From the NCBI GenBank assembly GCA_019418605.1, contig DYBN01000045.1:1-64000 (forward strand): a stretch of 64,000 nucleotides of DNA, in the 5' to 3' direction. Source of the stretch: Sutterella sp. Lineage in GTDB: Bacteria; Pseudomonadota; Gammaproteobacteria; Burkholderiales; Burkholderiaceae_F. Position numbers and translations under genes: made by a program. Below the pieces are notes generated by a model. That model saw nothing but the letters and a program-made list of their open reading frames with translations, did not search any database and was not told the DNA's origin. Shown here piece after piece: positions 43,269 through 52,362 of this stretch. Positions within the stretch are counted from its first letter, which is position 1. Every line of letters starts with the position of its first letter.

Positions 43269-43414
43269 AATTTTGGGCGTGCCTTGGAGGCGCGCGTGAG
43301 GCGCGCAAGGCGCGTGCGCTACAATGGCGCGCCGTTGTTTTCAACGTGAATTGATCGTTTCAACCGAAGGCTGCCTCGGTTTGTTCTACCGTCTGCGGCC
43401 GGCAGGAGAGCAAT

Positions 43415-43996
43415 ATGTCGCATATTGTCGAGCGCGGCCGCAGCGGCCGCACGTGGATCGGGTGGCTCGCGGTCCTTGGATTTATCCTCACCATTCCCTT
43501 GAGCAACTGGGTGGTGGTCAACGTGGGCGTGGTCTGCGACCCTGACGGGCCGTGCCTTATTCCCGTTTGGCCGGGCATCATGTCGCCTTCGGCCGTTTTG
43601 GTGGCGGGCTTTGCGCTTGTTTTAAGAGACGCCGTGCACCATTTCCTTGGCGGGCGCTGGGCGCTCTACGCCATCGTGATCGGCGCGGGACTCTCGGGGA
43701 TTTTTTCCGATCCCGCGCTCGTTGTTGCCTCGGTGAGCGCCTTTCTCTTTTCTGAATTCGCCGATTTCTGCGTTTACTCGCCTTTGAGAAGAAACCACCA
43801 CGTGGTGGCCATTCTCCTTTCGGGCCTTGCGGGCTCGATCGTGGACTCGGCCATCTTCCTGTGGCTTGCCTTTGGCTCGCTTGACTACGTCGTGGGGCAG
43901 GTCCTGGGCAAGTTCTGGGTGAGCCTCATCGTGAGCGCCTTGATTGTCGTGTGGCAAAAGGCAAAGACCTCGCACTCGCTCGAGGCCCTTTCGTAA
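43415..43996 (+). CDS. VUT-family membrane transporter
   Basis: A 193-residue membrane protein with about six segments. The signature FSEFADFCVYSPLRRNHHVV and SGLAGSIVDSAIFLWLAFGSLDY are typical of VUT/YhhQ-related proteins. YhhQ relatives import queuosine precursors (7-cyano- or 7-aminomethyl-deazaguanine); this smaller subgroup is less studied. The presence of queA and tgt elsewhere in the window is compatible with that role, but they are not adjacent. GGAG lies five bases before the ATG. Confidence 0.8.
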   Translation: MSHIVERGRSGRTWIGWLAVLGFILTIPLSNWVVVNVGVVCDPDGPCLIPVWPGIMSPSAVLVAGFALVLRDAVHHFLGGRWALYAIVIGAGLSGIFSDPALVVASVSAFLFSEFADFCVYSPLRRNHHVVAILLSGLAGSIVDSAIFLWLAFGSLDYVVGQVLGKFWVSLIVSALIVVWQKAKTSHSLEALS

Positions 43997-44256
43997 AGAA
44001 AGCGGGAGGAGCCGCCCGCGCGCACGCACGCACGCTTAAAAAAGCCCCTCTTAAGCTCGCGCGGGCACAATGCGCGAAATTGACTCCCTTGCCTTTCACG
44101 CCGAGTCCCGGCCTTGAGAGCCCGAGCGCTTCATTTCCCGGCGCTGCCAAAACAAAGAAAAAAACGGCGGGCGCAACAGGCGGGAAGAAAAAAAGCCGCA
44201 GGGCGCTGCGGCAAAACGACCATTGCCGACAGGTTTATTTCGTGCATCTGGCACCC

Positions 44257-45348
44257 ATGACCGACCCCCGCTCAAACATCCCGTCTCAAGCCCCCTCTCA
44301 GGCCGCCCCTCAGGTTCCCCATTCGGGCGAACCGTCCGCAGCCGGCAAAACCGCCGTTCTCATCGTCAACACGGGCTCGCCCGAGGCGCCCACGCGCGAG
44401 GCGGTTGCGCGCTATCTGCTGGAATTTTTAGGCGACCGCCGCGTGGTTGAGCTAAGCCCCCTGATCTGGCAGCCGATTTTGCGCGGCATCATTATCCCGA
44501 GGCGCGCCCAGGCTTCGGCCGAGCGCTACAAGACCGTTTGGACGGCCGAAGGCTCGCCCCTGACGGCGATCACCGCCAAAACCGCTCGAGCGCTCCAAGA
44601 GACGCTTGGAAGCGGCAGCGACGTGCACTGGGCAATGTGCTACGGAACGCAGCGCGTGCCCGAGGTGCTCGAAGCGATTGCCCGTACGCGCCCTGCGCGT
44701 CTTGTGGTGCTGCCGATGTTTGCGCAGTTTGCCACGCAGACCACGCAGGCCGTGTTTGACGCGCTTGAGCGCGCTCTAAAGCGCGTCTCTTTTCCCTGCT
44801 CACAAGACAACATCGCGCGCATCATTTCCTATCACGACCACCCCCGCTATATCGAGGCGCTTGCCTGCGCCGTGCGCCGGCACTGGCGCTCGCACAGCAA
44901 GGAAGGCCCGGCAGCGGGCGAAAAGCGCATGCTTCTCATGAGCTTTCACGGGATTCCGCAGGCTAGCAGCGACCGCGGAGACCCCTATGAGGGGCAGTGC
45001 CGCGAGACGGCGGCGCTTCTTGCACAGGCGCTGGGTTTGGAGAAGGATGACTATTGCGTCGCCTTTCAGAGCAAATTCGGACGCGCCAAGTGGCTTGCCC
45101 CCTCTTCGATTGAGACCGTTGAGAGCCTCGCCCGCCTGGGGGTGCGGCACGTCGACGTCGTGTGCCCGGGTTTTGCGGCCGACTGTCTGGAGACGCTCGA
45201 AGAGATCGCGCAGGAACTAAAGGCCACCTTTATCGCCGCGGGAGGGGAGAGCTTTTCCTACATCGGGGCGCTCAACGACGCGCCCGAGGCCGTTGCGCTT
45301 TACGCAGACCTTGTGCGGGAGGCGGCGGCGTCCATCAAGAGCGCCTGA
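44257..45348 (+). CDS. hemH: Ferrochelatase
   Basis: A 363-residue enzyme that inserts iron into protoporphyrin IX. VLIVNTGSPEAPTREAVARYL, YKTVWTAEGSPL, CYGTQRVPEVL, LLMSFHGIPQASSDRGD (catalytic His), CVAFQSKFGRAKWLAPS, VCPGFAADCLETLEEI and GGESFSYIGALND (Glu) are clear. The start may be ATG 44257 or GTG 44242 (AGG at better spacing). HemG is also in the window, about 11 kb away. Confidence 0.96.
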   Translation: MTDPRSNIPSQAPSQAAPQVPHSGEPSAAGKTAVLIVNTGSPEAPTREAVARYLLEFLGDRRVVELSPLIWQPILRGIIIPRRAQASAERYKTVWTAEGSPLTAITAKTARALQETLGSGSDVHWAMCYGTQRVPEVLEAIARTRPARLVVLPMFAQFATQTTQAVFDALERALKRVSFPCSQDNIARIISYHDHPRYIEALACAVRRHWRSHSKEGPAAGEKRMLLMSFHGIPQASSDRGDPYEGQCRETAALLAQALGLEKDDYCVAFQSKFGRAKWLAPSSIETVESLARLGVRHVDVVCPGFAADCLETLEEIAQELKATFIAAGGESFSYIGALNDAPEAVALYADLVREAAASIKSA

Positions 45349-45448
45349 GGGCGGGCAGGTGTCTCGAAGGCAAAGCGCGCGTGCCCGAAGTCAGGGGATG
45401 CGCGCGTGAAGAAGGCTTCCTGGGGGAGCCGTTACTCTTTGACGGGCG

Positions 45449-45477
45449 CTTGAAAAGCGTCGATTTTGTCCCCATAT
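45449..45477 (+). promoter_or_regulatory. Heat-shock (sigma-32) promoter of grpE
   Basis: CTTGAAA (45449-45455), a 14-base spacer, and CCCCATAT (45470-45477) match the sigma-32 consensus CTTGAAA / CCCCATnT at every position. It lies 55 bases before the grpE ATG. Confidence 0.9.
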
Positions 45478-45531
45478 CTTCAAATACTTGGTTTTTTGTC
45501 GAGCAAAACAAGGATTTCACCGGAGTTCGTC

Positions 45532-46188
45532 ATGGCTGAAACGAATGACAAGCAGGAAAGCGACACGAGCACGCAGCCCGAGCAGGGCTCGCCCGCTCAG
45601 GAATTAAAGAAGGCGGCCGAAGCGGCCGAGAACATGGAAAAAGCGCAGGCTGGTGAATCGCATCAGGCGCCCCAGGCCTCGCAAGAGACTGCCGGGGCGG
45701 CGCCCGAATTGGGCGAGAGCGACCCGGCCTCCGACCTTGCCGCGCAGTTGGCGGCCGCGCAGGCCAAGGCGGCGGAAAACTTTGATCTTTACGTGCGCGC
45801 CGTGGCCGAGATGGAAAACGTGCGGCGCCGCTGCGCCGAGGACGTGCAGAAGGCGCAGAAGTTCAGCATCGAGAAGTTTGCGCAGAATCTCCTGCCGGTG
45901 GTCGACAGCCTTGAAAAAGCGCTTGAGGCCTGCGCCGACATCGAGGGCCCGATGAAGGACGGCCTGATGGCGACGCACCGACAGTTCATGCATGCGCTTG
46001 AGGTAAGCGGCATGACGCTCATCAATCCGGCGGGCGAGAAGTTTGACCCCAACACGCAGCAGGCGATTGCCATGGTGCCCGCAGCCGAAGGGCGCGGCGC
46101 CGGAGAGGTCGCGCAGGTCTTCCAGCACGGCTGGAAGATTCACGAGCGCGTTCTGCGCCCCGCGATGGTAAGCGTCGTGCAGGGCTAG
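45532..46188 (+). CDS. grpE: Nucleotide-exchange factor GrpE
   Basis: A 218-residue DnaK cochaperone. It has an acidic, Gln/Ala-rich N-terminal tail, a long helix with VAEMENVRRRCAEDVQKAQKFSIEKFAQNLLPVVDSL, and the C-terminal beta domain HALEVSGMTLINPAGEKFDPNTQQAIAMVP. It releases ADP from DnaK. GGAG precedes the ATG. It is transcribed from its own heat-shock promoter, with dnaK and dnaJ following. Confidence 0.97.
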   Translation: MAETNDKQESDTSTQPEQGSPAQELKKAAEAAENMEKAQAGESHQAPQASQETAGAAPELGESDPASDLAAQLAAAQAKAAENFDLYVRAVAEMENVRRRCAEDVQKAQKFSIEKFAQNLLPVVDSLEKALEACADIEGPMKDGLMATHRQFMHALEVSGMTLINPAGEKFDPNTQQAIAMVPAAEGRGAGEVAQVFQHGWKIHERVLRPAMVSVVQG

Positions 46189-46220
46189 CCCGCCAAAGAA
46201 CGCTAAAAAAGAAATTTCCC

Positions 46221-46256
46221 GACGCCCCGTTGAATTTTCACGGGGCGTCCCCATAT
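46221..46256 (+). promoter_or_regulatory. Heat-shock promoter of dnaK overlapping a perfect hairpin
   Basis: GTTGAAT (46229-46235), a 13-base spacer and CCCCATAT (46249-46256) form a sigma-32 promoter. A perfect 10-bp inverted repeat, GACGCCCCGT (46221-46230) with ACGGGGCGTC (46240-46249), lies across it. There is no T-run after the hairpin. Confidence 0.75.
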
Positions 46257-46479
46257 AGGGGTTATGAACGGCGCGAGGCTAGGTCGTCAAACCCTTTGCA
46301 GGGCGCGAAAAAAATCAAGCGAAGGTCCTTTCGTTTTAAGGCTTTGCTTCTTTTTTCAAGCCCCTCCCCAGTGCGCCGCAACTGGATTTTTCATGATGAA
46401 TTGAAAGCAGCCGCTTGCGCTGCCTTGGGTCAACAAGGCAAGGAGGCGGCTGGTACCAAAGACAAAAGGACTCGAGAAC

Positions 46480-48429
46480 ATGGCAAAGATCATTGGCATT
46501 GACCTTGGCACCACCAATTCGGCCGTGGCCATCATGGAAGGCGACAAGGTTCGTGTGATCGAAAATTCCGAAGGCGCCCGCACGACGCCTTCCATCGTTG
46601 CCTACATGGACAACGGCGAGATTCTGGTCGGTGCGACCGCAAAGCGTCAGGCCGTGACCAACCCCAAGAACACGCTCTTTGCGGTCAAGCGCCTGATCGG
46701 CCGCCGCTATGAAGACGCCGAGGTTCAAAAGGACATTTCGCGCGCCCCCTTCAAGATCGTGCGCGCCGACAACGGCGACGCCTGGGTTGAAGTTTTGGAC
46801 GGCAAGAAGCTTGCTCCGCAGCAGGTTTCCGCCGAAGTGCTGCGCAAGATGAAGAAGACGGCCGAGGACTATCTCGGAGAGCCCGTCACCGAGGCCGTGA
46901 TCACGGTGCCCGCCTACTTCAACGACAGCCAGCGTCAGGCCACCAAGGACGCAGGCCGCATCGCGGGCCTTGAAGTCAAGCGCATCATCAACGAGCCGAC
47001 GGCTGCTGCTCTTGCCTTCGGCCTTGACAAGATGGGTTCGGAAGACCGCAAGATCTGCGTCTATGACTTGGGCGGCGGCACGTTTGATATTTCCGTCATC
47101 GACATTGCCAACGTCGACGGCGACAAGCAGTTTGAAGTGCTTGCCACCAACGGCGACACGTTCCTGGGCGGCGAAGACTTCGACCAGCGTCTGGTCGACT
47201 ACCTGATCGCCGAATTCAAGAAGGACAACGGCATTGACCTCGGCAAGGACGTGCTCGCGCTGCAGCGCCTGAAGGACGCGGCTGAAAAAGCGAAGATCGA
47301 ACTTTCGAGCCGCCAGGAAACCGAAATCAACCTGCCCTACATTTCGGCTGACCAGACGGGCCCGAAGCACCTCAACATCACGATTACGCGCGCCAAGTTC
47401 GAGAGCATGGTTGAAGACCTCGTGCAGCGCACGATCGAGCCGTGCCGCAAGGCGCTGCAGGATGCGCATCTGTCGATTTCGGATGTCTCCGACGTGATTC
47501 TCGTGGGCGGCCAGAGCCGCATGCCGCGCGTGCAGGAAGTCGTGCGCGAATTCTTCGGCAAGGAACCCCGCAAGGACGTCAACCCCGACGAGGCCGTCGC
47601 CATCGGCGCGGCCATTCAGGGCCAGGTGCTCACGGGCGAGCGCCACGACGTGCTCTTGTTGGACGTCACGCCTCTGACGCTTGGCATTGAAACGCTTGGC
47701 GGCGTGATGACGCCGATGATCAAGCGCAACACCACGATTCCGACCAAGCACTCGCAGGTCTTCTCGACGGCCGAGGACAACCAGCCTGCCGTGACCATCA
47801 AGGTCTACCAGGGCGAGCACGAGATGGCGGCTTCGAACAAGCTCCTTGGCGAATTCAACCTCGAGGGCATTCCGCCGTCTCCGCGCGGACTGCCGCAGAT
47901 TGAGGTGACCTTCGACATCGACGCCAACGGCATTTTGCACGTCAACGCCAAGGACAAGGCAACGGGCAAGGAAAACACGATCACCATCAAGGCAAGTTCG
48001 GGCCTCACCGAAGAAGAGATCCAGAAGATGGTGGCCGCGGCCGAAGCCAACAAGGCCGAGGATCACCGCCGCTTTGAACTGGCGCAGGCGCGCAACCAGG
48101 CCGATGCGGCCGTCGCGCAGGTGCAAAAGACGCTCAAGGACCTTGGCGACAAGGTCGACGGCGCAGACCGCGCTGCGTGCGAGTCCGCCATCAAGGACGT
48201 GGAAGCCCAGGTCAAGGGTGAAAACAAGGACGCCATCAACAAGAGCGTCGAGGCTCTGATGGCTGCCGCGCAAAAGATTGGCGAAAAGCTCAATCAGGCC
48301 GCGGCCCAGGCGCAGGCGGGCCAGGCCCAGGGCGCGGGCGAGCAGCCGGGTGCCGCCTCGGGCGGGGCGTCTTCGGCCAAGGCCGACGACGACGTGGTCG
48401 ATGCCGACTACAAGGAAGTCAAGCACTAA
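46480..48429 (+). CDS. dnaK: Chaperone DnaK (Hsp70)
   Basis: A 649-residue chaperone. GIDLGTTNSAVA starts the ATPase domain, with VPAYFNDSQRQATKDAG, YDLGGGTFDIS, and VGGQSRMPRVQ. The linker and substrate domain include DVTPLTLGIETLGGVMTPMI. The tail is Gln/Ala/Gly-rich and ends with the DDVVDADYKEV-type motif. It works with DnaJ and GrpE in folding. A second heat-shock promoter lies in the grpE-dnaK gap. Confidence 0.98.
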   Translation: MAKIIGIDLGTTNSAVAIMEGDKVRVIENSEGARTTPSIVAYMDNGEILVGATAKRQAVTNPKNTLFAVKRLIGRRYEDAEVQKDISRAPFKIVRADNGDAWVEVLDGKKLAPQQVSAEVLRKMKKTAEDYLGEPVTEAVITVPAYFNDSQRQATKDAGRIAGLEVKRIINEPTAAALAFGLDKMGSEDRKICVYDLGGGTFDISVIDIANVDGDKQFEVLATNGDTFLGGEDFDQRLVDYLIAEFKKDNGIDLGKDVLALQRLKDAAEKAKIELSSRQETEINLPYISADQTGPKHLNITITRAKFESMVEDLVQRTIEPCRKALQDAHLSISDVSDVILVGGQSRMPRVQEVVREFFGKEPRKDVNPDEAVAIGAAIQGQVLTGERHDVLLLDVTPLTLGIETLGGVMTPMIKRNTTIPTKHSQVFSTAEDNQPAVTIKVYQGEHEMAASNKLLGEFNLEGIPPSPRGLPQIEVTFDIDANGILHVNAKDKATGKENTITIKASSGLTEEEIQKMVAAAEANKAEDHRRFELAQARNQADAAVAQVQKTLKDLGDKVDGADRAACESAIKDVEAQVKGENKDAINKSVEALMAAAQKIGEKLNQAAAQAQAGQAQGAGEQPGAASGGASSAKADDDVVDADYKEVKH

Positions 48430-48606
48430 TTGGGCGTCGCGCGCGGTGCGCGCTTTTCCGAGGGCGGGCTAAATCCGCTTTTGGGTGAAGGCGCACGCCC
48501 GCGGCTGATCCTTTGGGGTTGATGATGAAGGTCGAAGACCGGGCGGGGACGGCTCCTTGCTTGCGCCTTCGGCCTTTCTGCGTGTTTGTTATTCGAGTGA
48601 AAATCT

Positions 48607-49752
48607 ATGGCTGATCAGGATTATTACGAGGTACTCGGCGTAGCCCGCGGCGCCACGGACGACGAGATCAAGAAGGCGTACCGCCGTCTGGCGATGAAGT
48701 ACCACCCCGACCGAAACAACGGCGACAAAACCGCCGAGGAGAAGTTCAAGCAGGTGGGCGAGGCCTACGCCGTTCTCTCGGATCCGCAAAAGCGCGCGGC
48801 CTATGACCGCTACGGCAAGGCGGGCATTGACCCGAGCGCGGCGGGCGGTTTCGGAGGCTTCGGCGGCTTCGGTCAGCAGGGCGACTTCGCCGACTTCGGC
48901 GACATCTTCTCGGAAATCTTCGGCGCCCGCGCGGGCGGCTCGCGCCGCACCCGGCGCGGACCGCAGGCCTTTCGCGGCAACGACTTGAGCTATTCGCTTG
49001 AGATTTCGCTCGAGCAGGCCGTCTCTGGCGCCAAGACCGACATCCGCGTGCCCGTCTGGGAGGAGTGCAAGTCCTGCCACGGCACGGGCTGCAAGCCAGG
49101 CACCTCAAAGAAGCCCTGCTCGCACTGCGGCGGCACCGGAACGATCAACATCAGCCACGGCTTTCTGCAGGTGCAGCAGACCTGCCCCTATTGCCACGGC
49201 ACGGGTCAGGTGATCAGCGATCCCTGCACGGACTGCAGCGGCACGGGCCGCGTGCGGCAAACGAAGACGCTCGAGGTCAACATCCCCGCGGGCATCAACC
49301 ACGGGCAGCGCATCCGCATCCACGGCAAGGGCGAGCCCGGCGTCAACGGCGGGCCCAACGGCGATCTGTACGTGCAGATTCTCATCAAGCCCCACGAGAT
49401 TTTCCAGCGCGACGGCGACGATCTGCATGCAGACCTCCCCATCGGGTTTGCAACGGCCGCTCTGGGCGGTGAAGTCACCGTGCCCACCATGGACACCGAG
49501 GCGCGCATCACCATCCCCGAGGGCACGCAGACGGGCAAGATCTTCAGGCTGCGCGGCAAGGGCGTGCCGAACCTTCATACCAAGGAAAAGGGCGACCTCT
49601 ACGTGCACGTCTATGTCGAGACCCCGGTCAACCTCTCGGCAAAGCAAAAGAAGCTTCTCAAGGAGTTTGACGACTCGGTAAAAGAAGGCGGCGACAAGCA
49701 CTCGCCCAAGAGCACGAGCTTTATCGACAAGATGAAGAAGTTCTTCTCGTAG
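48607..49752 (+). CDS. dnaJ: Chaperone DnaJ (Hsp40)
   Basis: A 381-residue type I J-protein. The J domain has DYYEVLGVARGATDDEIKKA and the HPD motif (YHPDRNNGD). A Gly/Phe-rich linker (GGFGGFGGFGQQGDFADFGD) follows, then four zinc repeats CKSCHGTG, CSHCGGTG, CPYCHGTG and CTDCSGTG, and the two C-terminal substrate domains. It stimulates DnaK ATPase. It lies 177 bases after dnaK without its own obvious promoter. Confidence 0.97.
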   Translation: MADQDYYEVLGVARGATDDEIKKAYRRLAMKYHPDRNNGDKTAEEKFKQVGEAYAVLSDPQKRAAYDRYGKAGIDPSAAGGFGGFGGFGQQGDFADFGDIFSEIFGARAGGSRRTRRGPQAFRGNDLSYSLEISLEQAVSGAKTDIRVPVWEECKSCHGTGCKPGTSKKPCSHCGGTGTINISHGFLQVQQTCPYCHGTGQVISDPCTDCSGTGRVRQTKTLEVNIPAGINHGQRIRIHGKGEPGVNGGPNGDLYVQILIKPHEIFQRDGDDLHADLPIGFATAALGGEVTVPTMDTEARITIPEGTQTGKIFRLRGKGVPNLHTKEKGDLYVHVYVETPVNLSAKQKKLLKEFDDSVKEGGDKHSPKSTSFIDKMKKFFS

Positions 49753-49854
49753 GCCGCGATTGACGCTTGCTTTTGCTTGAGGCCGCGGCTACCCTGACAC
49801 CAACCCCAACGACGGACCCGGATGAGTCGGGTCCGCAAACAACGGAGAAAACCG

Positions 49855-50394
49855 ATGACGACGAAATTTGCCGGTACGCAAACCGAAAAGAATCTCTGGG
49901 CCGCCTTTGCCGGCGAATCCCAGGCCCGCAACAAGTACTCCTACTTTGCCGGCGTCGCCCGCAAGGAGGGCTTCGAGCAGATCGCCGAGATCTTCGAAGA
50001 AACCGCCATGAACGAGCGGCAGCACGCCAAGATTTGGTTCAAGCACCTGGGCGGCATCGGCAACACGTCCGAGAACCTCAAGGCTGCGGCCGAGGGCGAA
50101 AACTACGAGTGGACCGACATGTACGAGGGCTTTGCGAAGACCGCCGAAGAGGAAGGCTTCGCGGAGCTTGCCGCACAGTTCCGCGCGGTGGGCGCCATTG
50201 AAAAGGCGCACGAAGAGCGCTTCCTCAAGCTCTTGAAGAACGTTGAAATGCAGCAGGTCTTCGCAAAGAGCGAGGTTGTCATGTGGCAGTGCCGCGAATG
50301 CGGCCACCTGTGCATGGGCAAGACCGCGCCCGAAATTTGCCCGGTCTGCGCGCATCCCCAGTCGTTCCAGCAGGTGCGTGCCGAGAACTACTAA
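49855..50394 (+). CDS. Rubrerythrin
   Basis: A 179-residue non-haem iron peroxidase. The N-terminal four-helix ferritin-like part has two EXXH-type sites (AGESQARNKYSYFAGVA; ETAMNERQHAKIW; RAVGAIEKAHEERF). The C-terminal rubredoxin domain is WQCRECGHL and ICPVCAHP. It removes hydrogen peroxide in anaerobes and microaerophiles, fitting a gut lifestyle. GGAG precedes the ATG. The hairpin GGACCCG-GATGAGT-CGGGTCC just upstream may end the dnaJ message, though it lacks a T-run. Confidence 0.95.
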   Translation: MTTKFAGTQTEKNLWAAFAGESQARNKYSYFAGVARKEGFEQIAEIFEETAMNERQHAKIWFKHLGGIGNTSENLKAAAEGENYEWTDMYEGFAKTAEEEGFAELAAQFRAVGAIEKAHEERFLKLLKNVEMQQVFAKSEVVMWQCRECGHLCMGKTAPEICPVCAHPQSFQQVRAENY

Positions 50395-50589
50395 TCGCTG
50401 ATTGACGTTTGCCGTGCGCGCCTGGGTGCATCAGGCTCCAGAGGCGCGCAAAGGCGAATAAAAGCCCGTCTCAAAGGGAAGATTGCTCAAGGCTTTGAGC
50501 GCAGCTCCTTTTGCGGCGGGCTTTTCTTTGTCTGCGTTCCTTGGGCGCTTTCGAGAGCGCGCAGCGGCATGGACGGCGCAGGCTGTGTC

Positions 50590-51336
50590 TCAGTAGTGAA
50601 AGATCTTGACGATCCAAGGCACGAGCACGGGGGCCGCAAAGGCGGTGTAGAGCCCCGTGAGCCCCATGGCAAGGCCTGAGAAGGCGCCCGTGTCGCGATT
50701 CATTTGAAAGGCCGTGGCCGTGCCCACGCCGTGGGCCGTAAGGCCAATGGAAAAGCCGCGCACGGCGTCGTTTTTCTCTCGCAAAAGCGCAAGCAGCCCG
50801 GGGGCAATCAAGGCGCCTACGACGCCCGTGATGACCACGAGCGCGGCGGTAAGTTCCGGAATGCCGCCCAATGTATGGCTCACGCCGATGGCAATCGGGA
50901 CGGTGACGCTTTTGGGCGCAAGCGAAATCATGGTCGAGGGCGAGGCGCCCAGGGCGCCTGCGATGAGAACGGCAGAGACGATGGCAACCGTGCCGCCTGC
51001 AGCGAGGCCGCAGGCAAGCGGCAGCCACAGCTTTGCAAGCCGCAGGCGCTGCTCATAGAGCGGGACGGCCAAGGCAACCGTGGCCGGCCCCAGCAGAAAG
51101 TTGATGTGCTGCCCGCCTTCCATGAAGGTCTTATAGGGCGTGCCGGAGACAACAAGCAGCGTTGCCAGAATGATGATTGCCACCAGAAGCGGGGTAAAGA
51201 TGGTCTTGTAGCCGCTCTTTTTGTAGATCCACATGCCGAGCGCGTAAACAAGCAGCGTCAGGCACAGCCAGAGCGAAGGCTCGGCAAAAAGCTGATTTTT
51301 GGTGTGCACAAGCTGCGCGAGGATGCTATCCCACAT
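50590..51336 (-). CDS. lrgB: LrgB-family membrane protein (holin-like partner)
   Basis: A 248-residue membrane protein of the LrgB/CidB family. NFLLGPATVALAVPLYEQ, LAPKSVTVPIAIGVSHTLGG and GLTAHGVGTATAFQMN are family blocks. With LrgA it affects murein hydrolase activity, or exports pyruvate or glycolate in other organisms. AGGGAGG lies just before the ATG. It starts 11 bases after the lrgA stop. Confidence 0.93.
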   Translation of the reverse strand: MWDSILAQLVHTKNQLFAEPSLWLCLTLLVYALGMWIYKKSGYKTIFTPLLVAIIILATLLVVSGTPYKTFMEGGQHINFLLGPATVALAVPLYEQRLRLAKLWLPLACGLAAGGTVAIVSAVLIAGALGASPSTMISLAPKSVTVPIAIGVSHTLGGIPELTAALVVITGVVGALIAPGLLALLREKNDAVRGFSIGLTAHGVGTATAFQMNRDTGAFSGLAMGLTGLYTAFAAPVLVPWIVKIFHY

Positions 51337-51347
51337 GGCGTGCCTCC

Positions 51348-51695
51348 CTACTGAATGTGCCGCAGCTTCATGACAAGCCGCGTGACAAGCACCGTGGTTG
51401 TCAGCGCAAGCACCGACGAGCCCAGAATGGCGGCGCCGATCGGGAGCCACTCGCGCAAAATCACGTCGCCGTACTCGATGATGCCGACGCCGGCGGGGAC
51501 GAAGAGCAGTGCGAAGTGGGCAAGCAGCACGTTGACCACCGGCAGTGTCTTCTCAAGAAGACCGTTGACGGTCATCAGTGCAAACAAAAAGAGAACCATC
51601 CCGATGACGGAGCCCGGAACGGGAGCACCGGTGATGGCGGCGATAACGATGCCGGCAAGCTGAAAGGACAGCAGTAAAGCGATCGTCAGGATCAT
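51348..51695 (-). CDS. lrgA: LrgA/CidA-family holin-like protein
   Basis: A 115-residue protein with four membrane segments. GAPVPGSVIGMVLFLFAL and LLFVPAGVGIIEYGDVI are the family signatures. ATG at 51695 gives the usual length; a TTG 15 codons upstream is unlikely. First gene of the lrgAB pair. Confidence 0.92.
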   Translation of the reverse strand: MILTIALLLSFQLAGIVIAAITGAPVPGSVIGMVLFLFALMTVNGLLEKTLPVVNVLLAHFALLFVPAGVGIIEYGDVILREWLPIGAAILGSSVLALTTTVLVTRLVMKLRHIQ

Positions 51696-51793
51696 GATGG
51701 CGCCTGCGAGTATGTGTTGAGGACGATGTCCAAGAACCAAGAAGTCGAAGGCGCGTATTGTGCCACTTTTTTATGAAGCCGATTAACCAAAGG

Positions 51794-52362
51794 TTACTGC
51801 AGAAATTCTTGGGGGAATGCTGCTAGCAAATCTTCAGCCGTGTTGAAAGGCTTCGGGGCATATGTTGGTGCGGAGACAAGTCGATCAAGATTATCCCTTT
51901 TCAAATCTTCCACGATGAAGGGTTCTTGAACAACCTGATTAGCGCCGTAGAAATAATCTAAAAACTTGAAATCTTGATCTCTATGTATGGGTCTGTCTTG
52001 AATTTGAACCCATCTGCTGTCAAGTCCGTACGCTTGAGCAATGATTAATCCATGGAGAGAGGATAAATAAATTTTATGGCAAGAACACATTTCATCGATA
52101 GATTTTTCAACAGCTGACGAAGAATTTCTGGGGATGAAAATGAGTTTATGCCACTATCTGCAAGACAGAAGCTGATTTTTAAGAAGTTGTCCTTGTGAAT
52201 GGTGAAGAATTACCCCAACCGCTGATTTACAGGAGAGGGGCAAGGTTTGTAATAGCGAGGTGAAAGGATGGTGGGATCGCCATAGACAACAGGATAATGG
52301 AAATGATGCCTTGTAAAAACCTCTCGTGTCAGTGGGCCACGCACTGCATGAATTAATTTTCG
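51794..52362 (-). pseudogene. Polysaccharide pyruvyl transferase remnant
   Basis: Reading the minus strand, AVRGPLTREVFTRHHFHYPV and VVYGDPTILSPRYYKP lead to a stop after NQRLG. Another frame resumes with GVILHHSQGQLLKN and stops, then IPRNSSSAVEKSIDEMCSCH and LSSLHGLIIAQAYGLDSRWV complete the C-terminus. This is a pyruvyltransferase fold (VRGP, YGDP, SSLHGL signatures) broken by at least one frameshift and stops, with no N-terminus. Its low GC matches the two glycosyltransferase genes beside it. Confidence 0.8.
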
